This document shows positions 40,614 through 43,836 of a stretch of DNA of 43,836 nt, one piece after another. Within the stretch, counting starts at the first letter, position 1. The number at the start of each line of letters is the position of its first letter. The stretch lies in contig JAUSFD010000002.1 of the NCBI GenBank assembly GCA_030649955.1, positions 1-43,836 on the forward strand. The letters run 5' to 3'. A model generated the notes under the pieces. It was given only the letters and a program-made list of their open reading frames with translations. It was not told where the DNA came from and did no database searches. The stretch comes from Candidatus Peregrinibacteria bacterium. Its GTDB lineage: Bacteria; Patescibacteriota; Gracilibacteria; Peribacterales; Peribacteraceae. A program made the translations under genes and the position numbers.

Positions 40614-40726
40614 TGGCAGCCCCACGGAGAACCCGGCTCCGTTCCTGCGGGAACTACGCCGCGGCTTCGTCGAACTCCGTTTACAACCATGCTGCCTACC
40701 GCGGCGTAGCCGTATCGCAGATTTGG
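40614..40726. repeat. 113-bp element beginning with tRNA-Glu 3' end, copy 1
   Basis: It opens with TGGCAGCCCCACGGAGAA, identical to the first 18 bases (CCA, acceptor and T-arm side) of the tRNA-Glu gene at 42131-42205. It ends with the GCGTAGCCG...ATTTGG core. Internally CTACGCCGCGG (40654-40664) pairs with CCGCGGCGTAG (40699-40709). It differs from copy 2 by one substitution and one indel. It begins four bases after the tail-tube stop codon. Confidence 0.8.
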
Positions 40727-40841
40727 AAATACAATGATGAGAGATCATCGTCCTACAGCCTCGCGGCGAAGTCGGGTGGCAGCCCTGAAGATTCTCAACG
40801 AAAACTCCCTTATCAAGACAATGATAGACTGGTGCCGGTTC

Positions 40842-41447
40842 CTAAAAATTCTCACCCAATGCCGTCCTCCTTTTAAGAATATCAATAATCATCAGTCCGA
40901 CAATCGGATCTAACGAACTTTCCAATTCTTCCATCGAAAAAATCATTGGCTTTGTGTCTCCTTTATCTGATTCATCCGCAACTTGTTTATCATGCAATTC
41001 AACATGATAGCGCAGCCAATAAGCGGCTTCTTTCCACTGATTTACATAGCTTGCCTCTCTCGCTATTTGTTGTTCTGATTCCGGCTTGGATTCAAGATGA
41101 GAAAATCGATCCCGAAAAGCAGCACGAGCTTGATCCTGAATAGCGGTGATTCCAGATGCAACATCGTCCCGGAGGTCAATGCGGCCAAGATAGCCATCTA
41201 TGACTCGGCTCCACCTTTCCTTCTCTGTTATTGCATACAATTGCTTCAGGTCGATACATGGATCAAAAAGAATGTCATATGTATTTTCCCACTTTTCCAT
41301 CTCTGCTAGATAACGCGTTCTGGCCACCTCGAATGCAGCGATGAAATCATCAAGAGTGTTCTCGGGAAATTGTGCTCCCACTGGCAACGATCGTCCCATC
41401 TCCGGCGGCACTATTCTTTCAGCAATTTGTGCAGGACTTACTTTCAT
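40842..41447 (-). CDS. Hypothetical helical protein between two repeat copies
   Basis: A 201-residue protein (207 from the upstream ATG at 41465) of no family that I recognise, mainly alpha-helical: NTLDDFIAAFEVARTRYLAEMEKWENTYDILF ... AIQDQARAAFRDRFSHLESKPESEQQIAREASYVNQWKEAAYWLRYHVEL. It is soluble with no signal peptide. It is less GC-rich than the surroundings and lies exactly between the two 113-bp repeats, so it may be cargo brought in with them. On the minus strand TTGACA is followed, after 17 bp, by CATTTT and six bases later by ATG 41447, matching the local leaderless layout. Confidence 0.65.
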   Translation of the reverse strand: MKVSPAQIAERIVPPEMGRSLPVGAQFPENTLDDFIAAFEVARTRYLAEMEKWENTYDILFDPCIDLKQLYAITEKERWSRVIDGYLGRIDLRDDVASGITAIQDQARAAFRDRFSHLESKPESEQQIAREASYVNQWKEAAYWLRYHVELHDKQVADESDKGDTKPMIFSMEELESSLDPIVGLMIIDILKRRTALGENF

Positions 41448-41482
41448 GATACTAAAATGAATCATTTTTATTTATCTGTCAA

Positions 41483-41594
41483 TGGCAGCCCCACGGAGAA
41501 CCCGGCTCCGTTCCTGCGGGAACTACGCCGCGACTTCGTCGAACTCCGTTTACAACCATGCTGCTACCGCGGCGTAGCCGTATCGCAGATTTGG
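41483..41594. repeat. 113-bp element beginning with tRNA-Glu 3' end, copy 2
   Basis: Direct-repeat partner of 40614-40726, nearly identical over 112 bases. One change makes the left palindrome arm CTACGCCGCGA, which shortens the internal stem by one pair. It sits between the upstream end of the hypothetical gene and the stop of the GIY-YIG gene. Confidence 0.8.
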
Positions 41595-41595
41595 C

Positions 41596-41874
41596 TTATT
41601 TCTCTTGTTGCAGGGTATGTCTCAACATCAGTTTCAATGCGCGCTTCCCCATCGTTGTTTTGAAGTATTGTTCTCTACGCAGAGCATCACTTTTGTTCGA
41701 ATAACATTCGAAGAACACCAGGTGCCACGGTCTTCTGCTTTTCGTGGATCTCACTTTCCCGGCATTGTGCGTCAGCAGACGGTCACGGAGTTTTGTAGAG
41801 AATCCGACGTACAATTGACGATCGAGGGTACTCCGGAGAACGTACACAAAAATACATAGCAGACCACTATACAT
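41596..41874 (-). CDS. GIY-YIG domain protein (UPF0213/YhbQ-like)
   Basis: A 92-residue stand-alone GIY-YIG nuclease-fold protein: FVYVLRSTLDRQLYVGFSTKLRDRLLTHN carries both tyrosines (VYV and LYVG in place of GIY and YIG) and the conserved Arg. GKVRSTKSRRPWHLVFFECYSNKSDALRREQYFK holds the Glu region. Small members of this type are common in CPR and other bacteria; some act on DNA, and their role is uncertain. The N-terminal MYSGLLC may not be native. Its stop codon abuts the second 113-bp repeat and its start is next to the repeats beside tRNA-Glu, suggesting a link with mobility. Confidence 0.8.
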   Translation of the reverse strand: MYSGLLCIFVYVLRSTLDRQLYVGFSTKLRDRLLTHNAGKVRSTKSRRPWHLVFFECYSNKSDALRREQYFKTTMGKRALKLMLRHTLQQEK

Positions 41875-41920
41875 GTGTCCCGTAGCAGCCCTGCAGTTGC
41901 GCTCCGCTTCACTGCTGGGC

Positions 41921-41995
41921 GCTACAGGGCCACGCAGTACGGCATTTCTAGAGTGAGTGGCCTGCCATGCAGTCGTCGAGCCGCAGCGAGACGTA
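41921..41995. repeat. 75-bp direct repeat beside tRNA-Glu, copy 1
   Basis: An exact copy of 42051-42125 at a spacing of 130 bases (GCTACAGGGCCACG ... GCGAGACGTA). The segment between the copies is unrelated low-information sequence. No open frame is supported. Confidence 0.8.
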
Positions 41996-42050
41996 GGATA
42001 TCCCCGTAGCAGATGCTCCTCTGGAGAAAAGGACGCAAGTCCAACGCATC

Positions 42051-42125
42051 GCTACAGGGCCACGCAGTACGGCATTTCTAGAGTGAGTGGCCTGCCATGC
42101 AGTCGTCGAGCCGCAGCGAGACGTA
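42051..42125. repeat. 75-bp direct repeat beside tRNA-Glu, copy 2
   Basis: Second exact copy, ending five bases from the tRNA 3' terminus. In this copy CACGCAGTAC (42061-42070) is an inverted repeat of GTACTGCGTG (42123-42132), which includes the first two bases of the tRNA CCA complement, so the repeat and tRNA end together form a long hairpin. Confidence 0.8.
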
Positions 42126-42130
42126 CTGCG

Positions 42131-42205
42131 TGGCAGCCCCACGGAGAATCGAACTCCGATTAGCGGATTGAAAACCCGCTGTCCTAACCGTTAGACGATG
42201 GGGCC
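42131..42205 (-). tRNA. tRNA-Glu (anticodon UUC)
   Basis: On the minus strand the 75-base gene begins GGCCCCATCGTCTAACGG and folds as a full cloverleaf: acceptor GGCCCCA/TGGGGCT, D arm, anticodon stem GCGGG/TCCGC around TTTTCAA (anticodon TTC), and T arm CGGAG-TTCGATT-CTCCG. The CCA end is encoded. The G1-U72 end pair is a wobble. It is the only tRNA gene I find in the window. Its 3' portion is copied in the repeats at 40614 and 41483. Confidence 0.95.
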
Positions 42206-42248
42206 ACGATGCGAGATAGAGCAGTGAAATCAGTATAAATCATGTACC

Positions 42249-42277
42249 TTGTTTTTTCACGAAAAATATAGTAAAAT
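42249..42277 (+). promoter_or_regulatory. Promoter of the 42289 gene
   Basis: TTGTTT (42249-42254), 17 bp, TAAAAT (42272-42277), then 11 bases containing AGGTG before ATG 42289. Confidence 0.5.
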
Positions 42278-42288
42278 ATTAGGTGAAC

Positions 42289-42693
42289 ATGTCAAACACA
42301 CACACAGACCAACTTGTTGCAGTGGCACAGAGGTGGGCAGTCGTGAGCGTCCTCGTCGCAGGCATCGTCGCCGTTGTCGGGGGGACGACACAGGGGATGA
42401 GTGCACAGATGACTGGGCCTGGAGCCACAGTACAGAGCGCGAAGTCCGTAACCCCAACGATTCAGCAGTGGACACTGCACAGTGCTGCCGTAGAGCTCCT
42501 TCCTCAGACGAACGCGAGTGCGCTCCTGGCAGTCGGTTTGCTCCTCATCATTGGAGCAATCTTCCTCCATGCGCTCTTCCTCATTCGGAGGGAGCGTCCC
42601 GTACACGTGACCGTGGTGAAGCGGAAGGTACCGAAGATCGTGTTCATGCATTTCGACGCATGGCTCGATAAAGGGATGGTTGAGCAACGGTGA
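42289..42693 (+). CDS. Small membrane protein with two helices
   Basis: A 134-residue protein of unknown family. One helix near the start (WAVVSVLVAGIVAVVGG), an extracytoplasmic loop of about 45 residues, a second helix (ASALLAVGLLLIIGAIFLHALFLI), then a basic cytoplasmic tail (RRERPVHVTVVKRKVPKIVF). It could be a scaffold or regulator; nothing more can be read. The last codon is directly followed by the heptamer element at 42695. Confidence 0.7.
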   Translation: MSNTHTDQLVAVAQRWAVVSVLVAGIVAVVGGTTQGMSAQMTGPGATVQSAKSVTPTIQQWTLHSAAVELLPQTNASALLAVGLLLIIGAIFLHALFLIRRERPVHVTVVKRKVPKIVFMHFDAWLDKGMVEQR

Positions 42694-42694
42694 A

Positions 42695-42794
42695 ATTGGA
42701 CAGTGGAAAACGGACAGTGGACAATGGCAAATCGATTGCATGCAAAGAGAACCTCAATATTTGCTCGGCAATTGTCCACTATCCACTGTCCGCT
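42695..42794. repeat. Heptamer inverted-repeat element, copy 2
   Basis: Left arm ATTGGAC, AGTGGAA, AACGGAC, AGTGGAC (42695-42722). Right arm GTCCACT, ATCCACT, GTCCGCT (42774-42794). The 51-base loop resembles that of copy 1 at 16098-16207 (shared GATGCAT/GATTGCATG and GAACTCC/GAACCTC words), so the two are one dispersed element and not chance inverted repeats. Confidence 0.75.
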
Positions 42795-42835
42795 ACATCC
42801 ACGAGTCAGGTCATGCTTTCGCAAGCCATCCCATG

Positions 42836-42857
42836 AAAAAGCAGCCTCATCGGCTGC
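42836..42857 (-). terminator. Rho-independent terminator of the structured RNA
   Basis: Minus strand GCAGCC-gatga-GGCTGC followed by five T. A classic intrinsic terminator, oriented to end the transcript started at 43136-43164. Confidence 0.75.
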
Positions 42858-43129
42858 CTCTTCGCTGGAATTTGGGATGCTGGAATACCGCGAGGTATTA
42901 GCAGCAGCTCCCTGAGCCGCCGGACATAGTGAGAAATAGGGAAAAAATAGCATCCGCAGTGTAAAGCAGAGAATGAATCATGTCTATCACTCTCCATTGA
43001 CGAGTGATAATCCCACTAAGGCCTTCTCGGTGCACAAAAACAAAACCGTCATCCGATTGATTGGAAGTGACGGTGTTTGTTTTCACCACCAGGCTGTACG
43101 TGGGGTTACCCCTCGACACATCTGATGAT
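42836..43129 (-). ncRNA. Probable structured small RNA, about 290 nt
   Basis: A transcription unit with its own promoter and terminator but no convincing protein. From its 5' end it contains CACATC-atca-GATGTG; GGGG-taa-CCCC; a long stem (plus-strand 43037-43083) in which AAAACAAA and ACCGTCA pair with TGACGGT and TTTGTTTT around one bulge, extended by GGTG/CACC; TATCACTC paired with GAGTGATA; AATACC-tcgc-GGTATT; then the terminator hairpin. It is less GC-rich than the genes around it. An open frame for an 88-residue protein crosses it, starting before the promoter -10 box, and a nine-codon ORF (MSGGSGSCC) lies near the 3' end; neither looks like a typical gene, though a short peptide cannot be excluded. 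It does not match tmRNA, RNase P, SRP or 6S signatures that I know. Confidence 0.55.
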
Positions 43130-43135
43130 GTGAAT

Positions 43136-43164
43136 ATCATAGCATATTTTGTGTTATTTAGCAA
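43136..43164 (-). promoter_or_regulatory. Promoter of the structured RNA
   Basis: Minus strand TTGCTA (43159-43164), 17 bp, TATGAT (43136-43141). Predicted start point about 43129. It lies about 80 bases downstream of the pyrK stop, so the RNA is an independent unit. Confidence 0.65.
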
Positions 43165-43188
43165 GCTCTGGGAAGGGAGCAGGGATCC

Positions 43189-43254
43189 GGGAACTGGGAA
43201 CAGGAGGGAAGAGGGCCCGGTTCCCTGTTCCCCGTTCCCAATTCCCTATTCTCC
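43189..43254. repeat. GTTCCCT heptamer array and hairpin at the pyrK 3' end
   Basis: GGGAACTGGGAACAGG (43189-43204) pairs with CCTGTTCCCCGTTCCC (43224-43239). The right side is five tandem heptamers: GTTCCCT, GTTCCCC, GTTCCCA, ATTCCCT, ATTCTCC (43220-43254). The last two contain the pyrK stop codon and its final two sense codons. It is related to the array at 14645-14702. Confidence 0.7.
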
Positions 43255-43836
43255 GAAGTTGTGCTTCTTCCCCAGATCATCCCTGTGGAACTTGCCGAAC
43301 TCGGTGATCTTCACGCAGACATCATTCTTCACAACAGGGCCCTCCACGCATAACCGAATCCCGAGGGGCTCGACGACGCAGTTGCCGCAGATGCCGAAGC
43401 CGCACTTCATGTACCGTTCGAGCGAGAGCTGGCTGGGAACCTCGTACTTCGCAGTGATCTCCGAGACTTTCTTCAGCATCATCTCGGGACCGCAGGCGAA
43501 GACCTGATCGACGGGGCTGCAGTCCTCCTTCTTCGCGCCCTTCGACTCACGAGGGCAACTACTGAGGAGCTTCTCGAGCACCTCGGTGTTGAATCCCTTG
43601 AATCCTTCAGAGCCATCGTTCGTGGCAATGTGGAGGGAAGTGTGGGGGAGCGTCTCGAGTTCCGTGATGTAGAGCAGGTGCTCCTTGCTCCGCGCACCGA
43701 CAATCACCTCGAGTGTGCAGCCGTGCTGCACGGACTCCTTCGCGACGAAGTACATCGGCGCAGCGCCGTAACCTCCTGCGACGAGGACGATGTGCTCACC
43801 AGGCTTCCACTCGTAGCACGTACCGAAGGGTCCGCG
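43246..43836 (-). CDS. pyrK: Dihydroorotate dehydrogenase electron-transfer subunit (PyrK-like), partial
   Basis: The C-terminal 196 residues of an iron-sulfur flavoprotein reductase; the gene runs off the right edge of the window. It shows RGPFGTCYEW and VLVAGGYGAAPMYFVA (nucleotide-binding motif), the acidic NAD-domain segment VDQVFACGPEMMLKKV, and the 2Fe-2S cluster loop CGFGICGNC ... RLC typical of PyrK, which passes electrons from PyrD to NAD+ in pyrimidine synthesis. The N-terminal FAD domain lies outside. The last codons and stop are part of a heptamer repeat array. Confidence 0.88.
   Translation of the reverse strand, partial: RGPFGTCYEWKPGEHIVLVAGGYGAAPMYFVAKESVQHGCTLEVIVGARSKEHLLYITELETLPHTSLHIATNDGSEGFKGFNTEVLEKLLSSCPRESKGAKKEDCSPVDQVFACGPEMMLKKVSEITAKYEVPSQLSLERYMKCGFGICGNCVVEPLGIRLCVEGPVVKNDVCVKITEFGKFHRDDLGKKHNFGE

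Noticed and set aside
40842-41465. Toxin-antitoxin gene between the repeats
   Set aside because: Single gene of 200 residues with no partner and no toxin motif; the label would be guesswork.
41957-42163. ORF reading through the 75-bp repeats and the tRNA gene
   Set aside because: Its end (HGESNSD) is the translated tRNA, a common false gene in databases; the sequence is repeat plus tRNA.
42836-43129. Identification of the structured RNA as tmRNA, RNase P RNA, SRP RNA, 6S RNA or a T-box
   Set aside because: No tag peptide with ALAA-type end, no conserved P4 or SRP loop bases, no single long hairpin of the 6S kind, and no T-box antiterminator word.
42898-43164. 88-codon ORF across the structured RNA, ending in Cys-Cys
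   Set aside because: Its start lies in the promoter and the sequence coincides with strong RNA stems. Kept only as an alternative in the RNA entry.
1-43836. CRISPR array
   Set aside because: The direct repeats found are either single pairs or tandem heptamers without regular unique spacers, and no cas gene is present.
1-43836. Alternative genetic code with TGA as glycine (Gracilibacteria type)
   Set aside because: Many genes with complete domains end naturally at TGA, including the GT2 synthase, HlyD-like protein and tail-coupled lipoprotein pair, and no gene reads through TGA.

Overview
The window looks like chromosomal DNA of a small-genome, moderately GC-rich bacterium of the Patescibacteria/CPR type (a Peribacteria-like lineage is my best guess). 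Reasons: many one-off secreted or lipid-anchored proteins; SLH, NBR1-like and Cys-rich DUF4215-type domains; few recognisable Shine-Dalgarno sites; and many genes whose -10 box lies only 6-10 bases before the start codon, so they are probably transcribed leaderless. TGA is used as an ordinary stop, which argues against the Gracilibacteria/Absconditabacteria code. The taxonomic call is inference; no marker gene seen here proves it.

Layout. 0.2-5.1 kb: a divergent pair, a DEAH helicase with an unusual repeat-bearing C-terminal half and an RpoD-like sigma factor with a diverged region 2; this stretch is visibly less GC-rich than what follows. 5.8-7.5 kb: an exported animal-type haem peroxidase. 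7.6-12.1 kb: a three-gene overlapping operon (processive GT2 synthase, HlyD-like membrane protein, GH81 beta-1,3-glucanase) that reads as a compact synthase-dependent beta-glucan exopolysaccharide system. 12.5-16.7 kb: four cell-surface genes (acidic membrane protein, NBR1/DUF4215 protein, SLH-esterase, lipoprotein). 16.9-21.8 kb: MFS transporter, GNAT acetyltransferase, RlmI-like rRNA methyltransferase, small hypothetical, agmatine deiminase. 21.9-24.5 kb: an HxlR regulator heading an ABC-2 exporter operon, divergent from an FMN reductase, with TACT-N7-AGTA operator-like sites between them. 24.5-29.1 kb: VOC protein and a three-gene CopC/CopD-type copper locus with its own promoter and inverted repeat. 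29.2-36.5 kb: N-formylglutamate-amidohydrolase-like protein, HD phosphohydrolase, RTX-repeat secreted protein, Ser/Thr-rich membrane protein, lipoprotein/membrane pair, RlmN. 36.6-40.6 kb: small exported protein, a second processive GT2, a 49-residue membrane protein, a Cu/Zn superoxide dismutase lipoprotein, and a phage-type tail-tube protein with a Sec signal peptide. 40.6-43.8 kb: a repeat-rich accessory strip around tRNA-Glu, with two copies of a 113-bp element that begins with the 3' end of that tRNA, a GIY-YIG protein, a strongly folded probable small RNA with its own promoter and terminator, and the 3' end of pyrK.

Themes. Much of the coding capacity faces the outside: polysaccharide synthesis and trimming, S-layer-anchored hydrolysis, calcium-binding repeats, and oxidative/copper chemistry (haem peroxidase, SodC, quinone-type FMN reductase with redox-type regulator, copper locus). 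Several intergenic spaces are occupied by inverted repeats built from tandem heptamers. These also supply coding sequence: one element contributes the start codon and signal peptide of the SLH-esterase, and another the last codons of pyrK.
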